In this document: positions 25,394 to 34,946 of the stretch, in pieces
Layout of the letters: every line of letters starts with the position of its first letter
How positions within the stretch are numbered: position 1 is the first letter of the stretch
Source: Palsa-1150 sp036490515
GTDB taxonomy: Bacteria > Myxococcota_A > Polyangia > Polyangiales > Polyangiaceae
NCBI GenBank assembly: GCA_036490515.1
Contig: DASXDU010000018.1
Span: 186,001-250,000, forward strand
Length of the DNA stretch: 64,000 bases
Direction: 5' to 3'
Notes under the pieces: model-generated
Told to the model about the DNA's origin: nothing
The model's database searches: none
The model's input: only the letters and a program-made list of their open reading frames with translations
Position numbers and translations under genes: made by a program

Positions 25394-25912
25394 ATGCGGA
25401 TGACAGTCACAGTGGGCTGCGCCGCATCGTGGCTCCCGCCTGGGCTGCCGCTCGTCGTTGCTGGACTCCTCGTCGCGCGCCTGGCGGCAGGCGAGAATCC
25501 ACCTGCGGCAGCCGCTGCGCCTGCCGCTCCGTCGGGCAGGGCGTCGTCATCCCTCGTGGCGTTCCCACCCGCTCCCCATTTGCGCGCGACCAGGATCACG
25601 AGCCCACCGGTCCTCGACGGCAAGCTGGATGATCCCGTGTGGGAGCTCGCGCCCGTGGCGGCGTCGTTCCGGCAGAAGGTGCCCCACGATGGGGCTAACC
25701 CCAGCGAGCTCACGCGCGTTCGCATCCTCTATGACAACGACGCCGTGTACGTAGGCTTCGACTGCCCGCAGCGCACCCCGGTGATTCAACGCATGTGGAG
25801 ACGATCCTCGGGAAGCGCGGCGTTTCGATCGCGCTGGGCGCGATCGTCGACGGGTCGGAATGGAGGTCGGCGTGCCCTCGGTCGGCGTGAGCGCAGGCGG
25901 GTGGAGACGTGA
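25394..25912 (+). pseudogene. truncated N-terminus of a CBM9-like / DUF5916-type outer-surface protein
   Basis: A signal-peptide-like start (LPLVVAGLLVARLAAGENPP) is followed by TRITSPPVLDGKLDDPVWELAPVAASFRQKVPHDGANPSELTRVRILYDNDAVYVGFDC. This is the first ~100 residues of the carbohydrate-binding family 9-like domain found at the front of large DUF5916 beta-barrel-like proteins of 700-900 residues. After PVIQRM (about 25795) the sequence turns into Arg/Ser-rich non-coding style and stops at 25912. The remaining ~85% of the gene is absent, probably lost in the rearrangements that brought in the insertion sequences. Confidence 0.6.
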
Positions 25913-26460
25913 GGATGCTGGTTCGTGAGGGCTGTTCAGGCCATCAGGCGACCTCCTGGTCACTGCGAGTAGGTGATCGTAGCGGGTTCGGCTGGCACGC
26001 GGGGTCCGCCGGCAACATAACGCCCAAAAAACGCTCCGCGGGTTCCGTTGGTGCTGGACGCGCCGACCAAGTGAGAGATCGACGCCGACGAGGTTGTGCT
26101 CGTGAGCACGCCTCTTCCCCGAGACTGTGGCTTCGGCGTTGTAATGCTCCTCGCGAAGAAGGTCGCCTAGAGAAGCCGACGAGCGCTCGGGTCGAGACTT
26201 ACCTCATCGAGTACGCCTGGCAGCATTACCCGAGCCGGTGCCACAACGAACGCCCGGAGACCGGCCCCAGCGTTCCGGACGGGGACGATGTGATCTACGT
26301 CGTCGAGTGGGAACCGACTCCCGAGCGTCTGGCCGAGGTCGCGAAGATCCGGGGCAAGCGCGAGAAGGCGGAGGCGGAGAAGACGCCAAAAGAGGCCGCG
26401 TTCACCGACGTGCTGAATCCGGTGCACAAAACGCCCCGCGGAGGCCCCACGGTTACCTAG
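25909..26460 (+). CDS. hypothetical protein, only the last ~95 codons look coding
   Basis: From about 26180 the frame reads like protein (VETYLIEYAWQHYPSRCHNE, DGDDVIYVVEWEPTPERLAEVAKIRGKREKAEAEKTPKE), but the first half is Arg/Gly-rich and may be untranslated. No start with a clear ribosome site is visible. The stop codon TAG is made from the TA target and the first base of the IS630 element; before the insertion the same TAG was formed with the other flank. It may be the remnant of a larger gene. Confidence 0.35.
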   Translation: MRMLVREGCSGHQATSWSLRVGDRSGFGWHAGSAGNITPKKRSAGSVGAGRADQVRDRRRRGCAREHASSPRLWLRRCNAPREEGRLEKPTSARVETYLIEYAWQHYPSRCHNERPETGPSVPDGDDVIYVVEWEPTPERLAEVAKIRGKREKAEAEKTPKEAAFTDVLNPVHKTPRGGPTVT

Positions 26461-27588
26461 TGCACCGCCGTCGAGATGGAATCAAAGCTGAGCGTCGGTG
26501 GTTCGGGCATCATGGCCGCCGTAGCCGTGATCGAAGTGAGCGCTCTACAGCGCCGCGAGCTGGAGAGCATCGTGGCGCGCCCATCGGAGGGCGCAGGGTT
26601 GGTCCGACGTGCGCGGGTGATCCTGCTGAGCGCTTCAGGGAAGTCAGGTAGCGAGATCGCTTTGCGCCTCGACCTGTCTGCGGAGGCTGTGTCGCGGATT
26701 CGCAGGCGGTTTCGGGAGGACGGTGTCGAGGGCTTGTACGAGCGGCCGAAGGCGTGTCGCAAAGATCACGCCGTGCCCTCCGAGACGGTCGAGAGGGTCG
26801 TACAGCTGGCGATGTCGCCGCCGCCGGCGGGGCGAAGCCGGTGGACGACTCGATTGCTGGCCACGGAGGTTGGCCTCACCAGCGGATGCGTATCGGACGT
26901 ACTGCGTCGCTGCGAGCTGAAGCCCCATCTGTCGCGCACGTACAAGGTGAGCCGCGACCCCGACTTCGTGGCGAAGGTGAAGGACGTCGTCGGCCTGTAC
27001 TTGGCCCCACCCGAGCATGCTGTCGTGCTTTCGGTCGACGAGAAGACATCGATCCAAGCCCTCGAGCGCACGCAGCTTCCGCTGCCGTTGCGCCGGGGGC
27101 GCGCGCGCCGCCACACGCATGACTACAAGAGGCACGGCGTTGTGGATCTCTACGCGGCGCTCGAGGTCGCGACGGGCAAGGTCACGCACCGGGTCAGCGA
27201 CTCGCACACGGCGGTCGACTTCCTCGCTTTCATGAACAAGGTGGAGGGGGCGTATCCGTCGCAGGAGCTGCACGTCATCCTCGACAACTCGTCGTCCCAT
27301 GCGACGCCGGAAGTGAAGGCGTGGTTGGACGCGCATCCCCGCGTGCAGTTTCACTTCACGCCGACCAGCGCATCCTGGCTGAATCAAGTCGAGGGCTTCT
27401 TTGGCATTCTCGGCAAGCAGTCCCTGAGCGAGACCGATTTCCCGTCCAAGAAGGCGCTACGCGAGCATCTCGCGGCCTACATGCGGAGCTGGAACAAAGC
27501 CCCGACTCCGTTTGCCTGGACGAAGCCCGCCAACGCCATCATCAAGAGCCACCGACGAATGCTTGATCGCATCTCGACGGCGGTGCAC
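26460..27588 (+). mobile_element. IS630-family insertion sequence, 1129 bp
   Basis: Perfect 19-bp inverted repeats: GTGCACCGCCGTCGAGATG at 26460-26478 and its reverse complement at 27570-27588. TA dinucleotides flank both sides (26458-26459 and 27589-27590), the duplication expected for IS630/Tc1-type transposition. A single uninterrupted transposase fills the element. The pre-insertion site was CTAG, in which both neighbouring convergent frames had their stop codon. Confidence 0.92.
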
Positions 27589-27591
27589 TAG
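26476..27591 (+). CDS. IS630 family transposase (359-371 aa)
   Basis: The N-terminal helix-turn-helix (VRRARVILLSASGKSGSEIALRLDLSAEAVSRIRRRF) is followed by the RPxxxRK-type linker and a second HTH (WTTRLLATEVGLTSGCVSDVLRRCEL). The DDE set is visible: VVLSVDEKTSIQAL, LHVILDNSSSH and SWLNQVEGFFGIL. All three acids are present, so the enzyme appears active. The ATG at 26476 lies at the inner edge of the left repeat; ATG 26512 is an alternative. The stop TAG is completed by the duplicated TA plus a host G. Confidence 0.9.
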   Translation: MESKLSVGGSGIMAAVAVIEVSALQRRELESIVARPSEGAGLVRRARVILLSASGKSGSEIALRLDLSAEAVSRIRRRFREDGVEGLYERPKACRKDHAVPSETVERVVQLAMSPPPAGRSRWTTRLLATEVGLTSGCVSDVLRRCELKPHLSRTYKVSRDPDFVAKVKDVVGLYLAPPEHAVVLSVDEKTSIQALERTQLPLPLRRGRARRHTHDYKRHGVVDLYAALEVATGKVTHRVSDSHTAVDFLAFMNKVEGAYPSQELHVILDNSSSHATPEVKAWLDAHPRVQFHFTPTSASWLNQVEGFFGILGKQSLSETDFPSKKALREHLAAYMRSWNKAPTPFAWTKPANAIIKSHRRMLDRISTAVH

Positions 27592-28397
27592 TGCCCAAGC
27601 CTCGCTCCGCCATCGGAGGTCTTGGATTGCGCCTCGTCAAGCTGCTTTTGGAGGTACTCCCTCTCCCGCTCTAGCGCATCGAGCTTGCTGCGATATCTGC
27701 GGATTCTCTCCGCCAGATTCGCGGCGGACCCCGTCGTTGTCTTCTCGCTCTCACTCGATGCTTCGACGGATGCCGCTACTGGCAGGCCGTGCGGCTCCCT
27801 GCGCGGGACGCGGTTGACGCCGCCGGGGTCCGCCCGAGCCGACTCACCGGCGACGAGGCCCAGGCTCAGCCCCGCCTGCGACACCTCCACCTCGCCCTCG
27901 TAGACGTCGACGAACACCGTGCGCGCCACGCGCAGCGGCCCGCCCTTGGCGTCTTGCCCGTTCAGGTCGCGGTCTTCTTCCGTCACCCGCACGCGGAAAC
28001 AAGTCCCCCTCACCACCACGTCGACCCCGGGCGTGTGCAGAACGAACTGCGCGCCTGGCTCGACTCTCCAGAACGCATCGCCGTCCGACTGCGCGATGGC
28101 ATCGCCGTCCCACGTGACGTGCGCCCCAGGCTCGAGCACCGCGAGCGCTCGCCTACCGACTCGTACTTCTTGTCGCGACGCCGACGTCACGTCGCCGTGG
28201 GCGTGCGCGCCCTTCAACCGCACCGCCAGAGCGAGGAGGGCGGCGATGGTCGTCGCGATGAGCATAGCCGCAGCGATGCGCACACTACGTGGCCTCACGC
28301 TCGCCGGGCGCTCCGTCTGAGCGCTTGTCAGCACCTTGCTCGCGAAATCCCCCGGCGGCTTCTGCGGCTCCCATGCCTCGAAATGGTCGTGGTCCAT
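27588..28397 (-). CDS. FecR-domain membrane protein (269 aa)
   Basis: A short cytoplasmic N-terminus (DHDHFEAWEPQKPPGDFASKV) precedes one membrane helix (RIAAAMLIATTIAALLALAV, ~42-61). A FecR-like beta domain follows at ~70-190: VRVGRRALAVLEPGAHVTW, then FVLHTPGVDVVVRGTCFRVRV and VDVYEGEVEVS. The C-terminal ~60 residues form a coiled coil (LAERIRRYRSKLDALEREREYLQKQLDEAQ). FecR domains usually transmit a signal across the membrane to an ECF sigma factor; none is adjacent. GGGAG precedes the ATG. The stop TAG sits at the IS630 target site and predates the insertion. Confidence 0.75.
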   Translation of the reverse strand: MDHDHFEAWEPQKPPGDFASKVLTSAQTERPASVRPRSVRIAAAMLIATTIAALLALAVRLKGAHAHGDVTSASRQEVRVGRRALAVLEPGAHVTWDGDAIAQSDGDAFWRVEPGAQFVLHTPGVDVVVRGTCFRVRVTEEDRDLNGQDAKGGPLRVARTVFVDVYEGEVEVSQAGLSLGLVAGESARADPGGVNRVPRREPHGLPVAASVEASSESEKTTTGSAANLAERIRRYRSKLDALEREREYLQKQLDEAQSKTSDGGARLGH

Positions 28398-28421
28398 CGC
28401 TTAGGTCTCCCGTGCCTTGCC

Positions 28422-28667
28422 CTAGCTAGGCGCCCCCGTTGCTCGGATTCGCGACGGCGGCGCGAAGACGGCCGGGCGAACGACCGCAGTGCCAAAGGAG
28501 CCCTTCCGGTACGGTCCACGCTTGCCAACCAAGCTCGGCGAATAGATGGGGCCCGCAGAACCGCACACATCGCAGGGGGCGAGAAGAGTCATGCCCGGCA
28601 TGTCACCGGATACCACGACGCTGCGGGCGAAAAGTTCCGCGGCGAGAGACCGCTGGAGCGGCTTCAT
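28422..28667 (-). CDS. small protein downstream of the Asp/Asn hydroxylase-like gene (81 aa)
   Basis: ATG at 28667 with AGGAAG 7 nt upstream, high GC at third codon positions, and a stop 24 bp before the FecR start: a likely genuine small gene. It reads MKPLQRSLAAELFARSVVV, then MPGMTLLAPCDVCGSAGPIY and a basic Gly/Arg-rich half. One CxxC is present. It has no recognisable family. Its position directly after a peptide-hydroxylase-like gene on the same strand raises the possibility that it is a substrate or partner (inference). Confidence 0.55.
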   Translation of the reverse strand: MKPLQRSLAAELFARSVVVSGDMPGMTLLAPCDVCGSAGPIYSPSLVGKRGPYRKGSFGTAVVRPAVFAPPSRIRATGAPS

Positions 28668-28828
28668 GGGTGCTTCCTAGCATCATTCGGTGTGGGACGC
28701 CGCTGGCCGCGCCGCCACGTCGGTCCGCATCCCGCGGGAAGCACTGCGCGGAGGGACACTCGTGGCCTTCGGCCGGTCCGGACCGCGCGAACCGTCGCCC
28801 GCGCATCCTTCAGCCTGACTCAGGCGAG

Positions 28829-29782
28829 CTACAGCAGCGGAAGCTCAACGAGCGCGCCGGACTTGATCGGCCGACCGTAGCTCGAGCCACGGAATTGAAG
28901 ATATAAACCGCGAAGCGTACCTTTTACGCGCCGGTATATGAGACGAACGCCCGGCGGTCCGCCATTTATCGTTAGACTGCCGCTGGCACGCGGGCGCAAT
29001 CGCACCATATGCCCGTCGTGAAACCGAATGAATAGCGCACCCTCCTTCACGACAATGTCGGCGGGTCCGGACCCGCCCACAAAAGCAGCAACGCCAAGAG
29101 GTACCTCGACTCGACACTGGTACTGAGACAACTCCAGCGAGCCGGGCCACACATCGCGCGTTATCAAGCAATCACTTCGCGGGATATAGTCCTCCACCGC
29201 GTCGGCCAGCGCGCTAGTAAACTCGACATCAATCAGAATATTGTGGCGAGGCATCGCCCCGCAATTTTTCACGCCGTGCACCGCCGATACGTCTGTGTAC
29301 CAAAGCTCGCCTGCGCCGAGCTGCAGCTCACAGCCACCCAGGACCAGGTGTGAGCGATCATCGTGATCTATGGGCACTTGCAGTCTAACGAGACCGGTGG
29401 CCGGCGAGTGCCACGGGTCCCTATGGTTCGATATGTAGCCACCCGGATCCATGCGCATCAGTCTCGCAAACACCACTTGGCCCGGGCACGCGTCTAAGAC
29501 GTCACGTAGGTACGGCGCCAGAACAAGCGCATGGGTTTCAGTCGGCAAGTCCGCGGACGGCGCGGAGGCGGCCGCAGTGTCGAGCCGCCCCCCCATGCTG
29601 ACGAGCGGTATGCCCAGCCAAGCAGCAGCAGAACCTGCGGAGGCCGGCCTCGCGAGCGGGATATCCCGAAGTTTGCCAAGGCACTCCTGCAGTCGCGCCG
29701 CATCGAACGTCTGCAGGTGGATCGCAAGGCACCGACCAGCCTCGTCGACCAAGGATCGACCCCTACGGATCGCAGTCCCCAT
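28829..29782 (-). CDS. aspartyl/asparaginyl beta-hydroxylase-like 2OG oxygenase (317 aa)
   Basis: Residues ~80-190 match the AspH-type cupin oxygenase: ARLMRMDPGGYISNHRD (H120, D122), LVRLQVPI, GELWYTDVSAVHGVKN (H169), then RHNILIDV where Arg179 could bind 2-oxoglutarate. The C-terminal ~120 residues (CRVEVPLGVAAFVGGSGPADIVVKEG) are a beta-rich extension not typical of the family. The frame stays open to 30301, but the Met at 29782 is the natural start. It precedes the 81-aa gene by 161 bp and FecR further on. Confidence 0.75.
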   Translation of the reverse strand: MGTAIRRGRSLVDEAGRCLAIHLQTFDAARLQECLGKLRDIPLARPASAGSAAAWLGIPLVSMGGRLDTAAASAPSADLPTETHALVLAPYLRDVLDACPGQVVFARLMRMDPGGYISNHRDPWHSPATGLVRLQVPIDHDDRSHLVLGGCELQLGAGELWYTDVSAVHGVKNCGAMPRHNILIDVEFTSALADAVEDYIPRSDCLITRDVWPGSLELSQYQCRVEVPLGVAAFVGGSGPADIVVKEGALFIRFHDGHMVRLRPRASGSLTINGGPPGVRLIYRRVKGTLRGLYLQFRGSSYGRPIKSGALVELPLL

Positions 29783-30609
29783 GGCGGAGAAGCTAGGAGG
29801 TTTCCTGGCACGCGTCAATGGTGCGATCGGGAGCTGACCTGCGACCCAGGGCGACTGCGCCAGAGATGAGACGCGCACTATGCTGATTGGGGGAGACTGG
29901 CTGAAGCGTGCCGGAAGAACGACGGATGATCGTCGGGGCACGATTGGGGCGCCGCGACCGCTCAGACGCCGAACCGTCCAGCGCTGCGGGACGTTACGCC
30001 GGCTCGGACCATGGAGGCCCCGGGTACTGTCTGGAGCGTCGCGCCTTGGTCCGTAATCGGGTGCGACAGGGGCAGCAAGACTAATTTTAGTTCTATTAAC
30101 GGCTTCGCGTGTGCGCGCGCGACGACGAGGACTGACTGTAACCGTCCGGCCGACCGGTGATGGCCGGTGATGGACGTCGTGATCCCGCGAGCACGCCGCC
30201 ATCGTCGATGGGCGATGGCACACGGACAGTGGGCAGAGGTCGAAGCACCAGCGTTCTAGACGCGTGGAGGAAGAGCGGCCTGGGGCCGGAGCGGTTCGCA
30301 CGCAGTCGCGGGCTGGTCGCTCGGCTTCGGGGCGTCCGCGGCCAAGGGTGGGGGGATGGCGCTGCTGCCGGTGCAGCTCACCGAGGCGCGCGTCGACGGC
30401 CGACGCGGCTAGCCAGTGACCGGTGCGCGCTCTCGCGACAGGGGGACCCGCCCGGTTGCCGACGAGGCACCGGCGACCGGGGCGACACAGGGACTCCGCT
30501 TGAGCCGCTGCGCGCCCACAGTTGACGGCTCAGGCCGCGAGCGTGAGGCCCGCTCCCGACCTCGAAGAACTCGCCCTGGTACGGCTGCGTCTGGCGTAAG
30601 TTCGGACCC
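29783..30609. other. 827-bp region without a supported gene
   Basis: Open frames here are Arg/Gly/Pro-rich and mutually overlapping. An AT-rich island at ~30080-30100 (ATTTTAGTTCTATTAACGG) is striking in this genome. Near 30137-30160 stands a second copy of the CTGTAACCGTCCGG element seen at 13553. No RNA gene was recognised. Confidence 0.4.
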
Positions 30610-30825
30610 ATGCCCCAGGTCGAGATCGAAGACGTTGACGACGGGTCTGTCTATGACGTGGATGTGCAAACCACGCTGAACGTCGGGGACGTGCTCCTCA
30701 TCCACGATCCCGGCACCACACAGATCCGTCTGGTCGTGCGGGTGACAGGAAGGAAGGGCGCCTCGTTCACCGTAGAGCGGATATCGACGGCCGCTACCTC
30801 GATCATGTTGGCTGAGGCCAGGTGA
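30610..30825 (+). CDS. small acidic hypothetical protein (71 aa)
   Basis: Beta-rich and acidic: MPQVEIEDVDDGSVYDVDVQ, then VGDVLLIHDPGTTQIRLVVRV. Unrecognised, but the composition and the high third-position GC support coding. It ends 3 bp before the stop of the convergent minus gene. Confidence 0.5.
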   Translation: MPQVEIEDVDDGSVYDVDVQTTLNVGDVLLIHDPGTTQIRLVVRVTGRKGASFTVERISTAATSIMLAEAR

Positions 30826-30828
30826 CCC

Positions 30829-31179
30829 CTAGGTGGAGGGCGCCTCGCGCTTGAGTCTCCAGATGCCGCAGACCGGGTTCCCGGCGCGGGGCTCGTCGCT
30901 CTCGTCCAAGCAAAACTTGGTGTCTCGCGTGTCGAAGTAGTCGTACTCCACTCCGCTCATGTTCTTGAGCAGGCTCGCGACGTACGTGGCGGCGGACGTC
31001 CAGGAGCCGGCCCCCGCGCCCACCTTTCCGTGTTCGGCGATCAGCGCCTCGCGCATCGACTTGGGGAGGCGGGCGATGACTTGGTAGGTCGTGACGTAGT
31101 GCGGTGCCGCTCCCTTTCCTGCCGACGCGCCTCTGAGAACATTGCGGATCTCGTCCACCACTTGGTCCTTGGCCGTCAT
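30829..31179 (-). CDS. hypothetical protein (116 aa)
   Basis: Unrecognised. A helical N-terminal half (KDQVVDEIRNVLRGASAGKG, VIARLPKSMREALIAEHG) is followed by SWTSAATYVASLLKNMSGVEYDYFDTRDTKF. The pattern (ATYVASLLKN then YxDTR) looks like a small winged-helix-like domain, only a guess. ATG at 31179 with GGGAGG upstream; a longer frame to 31497 overlaps the divergent gene and is rejected. Confidence 0.6.
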   Translation of the reverse strand: MTAKDQVVDEIRNVLRGASAGKGAAPHYVTTYQVIARLPKSMREALIAEHGKVGAGAGSWTSAATYVASLLKNMSGVEYDYFDTRDTKFCLDESDEPRAGNPVCGIWRLKREAPST

Positions 31180-31242
31180 GTTGCCGAGCCTCCCGCGTCC
31201 GTCCTTGCAGCGCAAGACACACGCGCGAGCTAGAGTATCGGC

Positions 31243-31443
31243 ATGGCCGGTTGGCACCCCGACAGCGAATGGTTCTGGCTCGGCGACCGCCAAGGCCCTA
31301 ACGGAACGCCGTTCGCACTCGAAGCGGTCCGGCTGCGCCGGTTCGATTGGCCTTTGGCTCTTCGATACGCCCGCGCCGCGTTCGACAGCAACAGACCAGC
31401 CTGGTTCTCCTGGTTCGAGTCGTTCCGGCATTCCCCGCCGTAG
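31243..31443 (+). CDS. small Trp/Phe-rich hypothetical protein (66 aa)
   Basis: MAGWHPDSEWFWLGDRQGPNG opens a protein unusually rich in Trp, Phe and Arg. TAGAGT lies 6 nt before the ATG, suggesting a leaderless message. It is divergent from the 116-aa gene. Unrecognised. Confidence 0.5.
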   Translation: MAGWHPDSEWFWLGDRQGPNGTPFALEAVRLRRFDWPLALRYARAAFDSNRPAWFSWFESFRHSPP

Positions 31444-31527
31444 TGATGCACAAGATCGCTGATCTCGAGGTCTCCGTCTTCTGGAGTGACGACCCACATG
31501 CTCTCCGGTGGTGAACCCGAGAATTAA

Positions 31528-34500
31528 CTAGAGCGGAGGTGGCTTCAAGCAGTCGTCCGTGGTGACGTCTTTGGCGGGGCAGACGTTCGGCAAGCCAGGC
31601 CCCTGAACCGGCCGCTTGGTCTTTTCCCGCTCGCGGCATTCCTTGTTGAGGTTGAGGAGGAACGAGAGAGGGTCCTCCTTCGCGCCCATGCGGACGCGGC
31701 TCGCACCGCCTGATCGAGCTTCTCGTTCGCGGTGCGCAAGGGATGCTCGCCCGGTTGATCGAGCTGGGCGTAGAGCGTTCGCAAACAGAGGTCGTTCTCG
31801 TTGATGAGTCGCGTGCGTGTACGCCGCACCTCCACGGCGGCTTTCGCGACGGCTAGGACCTGCGCCTTGGAAGGCTCCTGCGGCCACGCGAAGCTGTCGA
31901 AGACGGTATTCGACGTGTATCGAGGCTCTCTCTTGAGGGTCGAGCATCGGGCCGTGAACCACGCCCAATGAATGCCGGACTGAAAGATGCCGAAGGAGTA
32001 GTCGTCCTCGAGCGGGAACACGGCTAGCATGTCGTTGGGACGGATCCTGGTCGAGATGAACTCGAAGACGGGGCGCTTGGTGACTCGGCCGCACACGATG
32101 TAGCGCTGGCTCAGGGTGGAGAGCTTCTCGACAAGCTCGCCGCGCGGGTAACTAAGGAGCCACCATCGCTTCAGGAAGCCTTCATGGTGGCGATTGCCCT
32201 TCGCCTTGGGGTTGTCGGCGTGAAGCTCGTCGTTGCGCTCTCGCTCCTCCTGAGCCGCCTTCTTGCGGGTCGGGAGGACGTGGCTCTCGACGTGCTCGAA
32301 CAGCTCTTCGTAGCGTCGCGCCGCCACCTGATCGCGCGGAGCAAAGTCGATCACGTAGCGCCAGTCCTTGGGAGTCATACCAGAGAGCAACTCGTCTCCG
32401 TTGAGGTACGGCAGCAATACCTCAGCGTTCTCCTTCCGTGTCGCGACGAGGAGCCGAGCCTCGTCGCGCCCGATCAGGAAGTCTTCGTGCCCGTGAGTGA
32501 GACCCTGGTAGCAAGCGCCTGAGTCAACGTTGACGGTGAGGGGCTGGGCCGAGGCCACGTCAAAGCTCGCGCTGAGGGACGACGGGATCCGAGGAACCCA
32601 TTCCTCCTTCCACGGGCTGTCGAGGTTGTCCCCGAGCTGCTGCGTGATGCGGAACGGTCCCTTAGCCTTGCCCTTGATCCAGTTCGCAATCGACACGTGG
32701 ACCACAGCGCGCCCACGCCAGACCTGGGTGGAAACGGCGTCGGTAATCGTTCCGCCATCCCCGACGATGTGATCCAGGCCCCCGACGCGCGAGTAGTTTT
32801 GGCGGATCGTGTTCGTGCCGACCAGACCCGCCCTCCCGCCATCGGGCAGCTCGTCGTGGGCGCGACGGAACCAGTAGACGCAGTAGTCGGCGTGTCCCGG
32901 GACCTCGGGATACCGAGCGCGAACCCTCTGCATGTATGCTGGCGAGAGTTCGCCCTGGGCCTTGTTCTTCGACTGGTAGGGCGGATTGCCGATGATCACG
33001 TCCGTAGGCGGCCACTTGCAGAAGAGAGCGTCGTCAAACGTAACGTTCTCATCCAAGTTCTCCAGCGGAAGAGGGGCGTCGAAGTCGAGCCCCAGACGCG
33101 AGTCCTTCAAGGCGTGCTGTGCCTCGTCAAAGGCGAGCTTCTTCGCGAGCACGAGCGTGACCTTCGCAAGCTCCACAGCAAATCGGTCGTTGTCGATCCC
33201 GAAGAATTGCTTGGTCTGAATCGTGGTCGCCGCGCCCATCTTGAGGCGGGCCGCTTCCTTGTACTCTTCGTGGACGCGCTCGATGATGCTCAGCTCCAGG
33301 CGCTTCAGCTCGCGGTATGCGACATAGAGAAAGTTCCCGCTGCCGCACGCCGGATCGAGAACTCGAAAGGTTGTGAGGGCACTTCGGATCTCCAGGAGTT
33401 CTCGCACGGACTCCGCCTTGCGGATCCTCGATTGCCAAGGCTGGACAATCGTCGGAAGGACTACCCGCATGATCTCAGTTTCGGGGGTGTAGTGCGCCCC
33501 CTTCTGGTGCCGCTCTTTCCCCTCCATGCTCTCCTGGAAGAGCGTGCCGAAGATGGCCGGATTGATCCGGCTCCACTTCTCCTGGCAGGCATCGTCGAGC
33601 ACGGCCAGCTCGTCGCCCTTTAGATCGATGGGGTCCACCGTCTTGAAGATCCCGCCGTTGAAGTAGCGGACATGCTTGAGGCGTCCGGCGCGAGCACGTT
33701 CCTCGCGGTTCATCTGCGCGAAGAGAGCCCCGATCAGGTCGTACGAGCTAGACCCCTTGAGACACTCTTTCACGAGCTCCGTGAAGAGACCGCGGGGAAG
33801 TAGGCCGGTGTCCTCGGAGAACATCGCGACGACGCACTGGAGCGTGAAGCGTTGGGCACGTTCGCGAGGCTCGCCCCGCGCGACCAGGGTGCGGAACAGA
33901 CCGCCGATCTTCGTCGCTGCCACGTCTGTGACCGCAGCCCTGTTGTTTCGAAAGAGAGGCTCATGCTCTTCGGGGAACAGGAAGTTGAGCGCGGGGTATC
34001 GATCTACGAACTCATCGAGGGTGAGCCGATCCATCGGCTCGTCCATCTGCGTGCTGAAGTCGTAGATCCAGAACTCGTCGAAGTTGCACAGCACCACGTA
34101 CCGCGGGCGGTTTGGTGTGAGCCGCATCCAGTACTGGAGGGCCTGCGTGTAGTGGCGGGCGAGCTTCTCCCCACGCTTCTTCATCTCGATGAGGACGCGG
34201 GGCTTCCAGACGAGGTCGGCGAACTTGGTACGCCCGTCCTCCATCTTGACGCGTTCCTCAAGAACGGCTCCCGCCTCCTTGTATCCACGGTGACCGAACG
34301 CCTTGAAGAGACGCTCGCAAAAGACTTGCGCTTCGCCCTTCTCGTCCTTGCAGGTCCGTGCGTACGCAACAAACGCACGCATGTCTCGCTCGACGTCCCT
34401 CGACGACGGCGGCGGTACTGAGGATGGCCGAACAGACGCAGGGCGATCTGAAGGCGTCTCGCGACGCAGAACCTTTGGCCGGACCTCCTCTTCGGGCGTC

Positions 34501-34580
34501 GGAGGTCGAACGCTCGGCGGGATATGTTTTGCTCGACTGCTTATTGAAGTCTCAACGGCCTTCTTCGGCTTCTCGGCCAT
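31528..34580 (-). CDS. type IIG restriction-modification enzyme, MmeI-like, with 3' frameshift (~1015 aa)
   Basis: Residues ~60-140 form a PD-(D/E)xK nuclease domain: D122 (KFADLVWKPRVLIEMKK), E132, K134. A helical linker leads to an N6-adenine methyltransferase with motif I DPACGSGNFL (409-418) and motif IV NPPY (532-535), and a C-terminal target-recognition region with conserved RYVV-type repeats (FEFISTRIRPNDML, FGIFQSGIHWAWF, RYTSNTVFDSFAWP). MmeI-type enzymes cut and methylate as one chain. In the current frame the protein ends at 31545 with a nonsense tail; a one-base shift near 31690-31700 restores MGAKEDPLSFLLNLN, ECREREK and PGLPNVCP to a stop at 31528. No separate specificity subunit is present. 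Confidence 0.8.
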
Positions 34581-34946
34581 GGAGAAAAGATCGTCGCCGG
34601 CTCATGCGATACACGCCCACATAAGCGATCCTCACGCTTGCTGGCTCGACTTCGTTCAATCGCACCCCAGGGTTGTTCGCGGGCCACGACAAACTATGTC
34701 CTGCGTAACGATCCCTCGCGTCTGTCCAGGACTTATGTCCGCTCTTATCTAAGAGTCGCCGGCGCTCACTCGGCGTCCACGTGGTGAACCTCCCGGACAT
34801 GGGAAGGAAGGCTTCGCACATGTGGCTCGTTACGCCATGAGCCGCATCTACGTTGATGATGGGTTGGAGTCGGCCATGTGCGCCGCCGTCCCTCTCCAGC
34901 TCCTCGGCTAGCTTTGCCGCCGCGGGTTCCCCCAAAGCAAGAACGC
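34581..34946. other. gap between the type IIG gene and the sahH terminator
   Basis: A minus-strand frame of 143 codons crosses this gap but lacks a ribosome site and family resemblance and overlaps the terminator, so it is not called. Nothing else was recognised. Confidence 0.4.

Noticed and set aside
30380..30600. Possible structured RNA in the GC-rich gap
   Set aside because: Short hairpins can be drawn but no tRNA cloverleaf or known riboswitch core could be assembled by eye.
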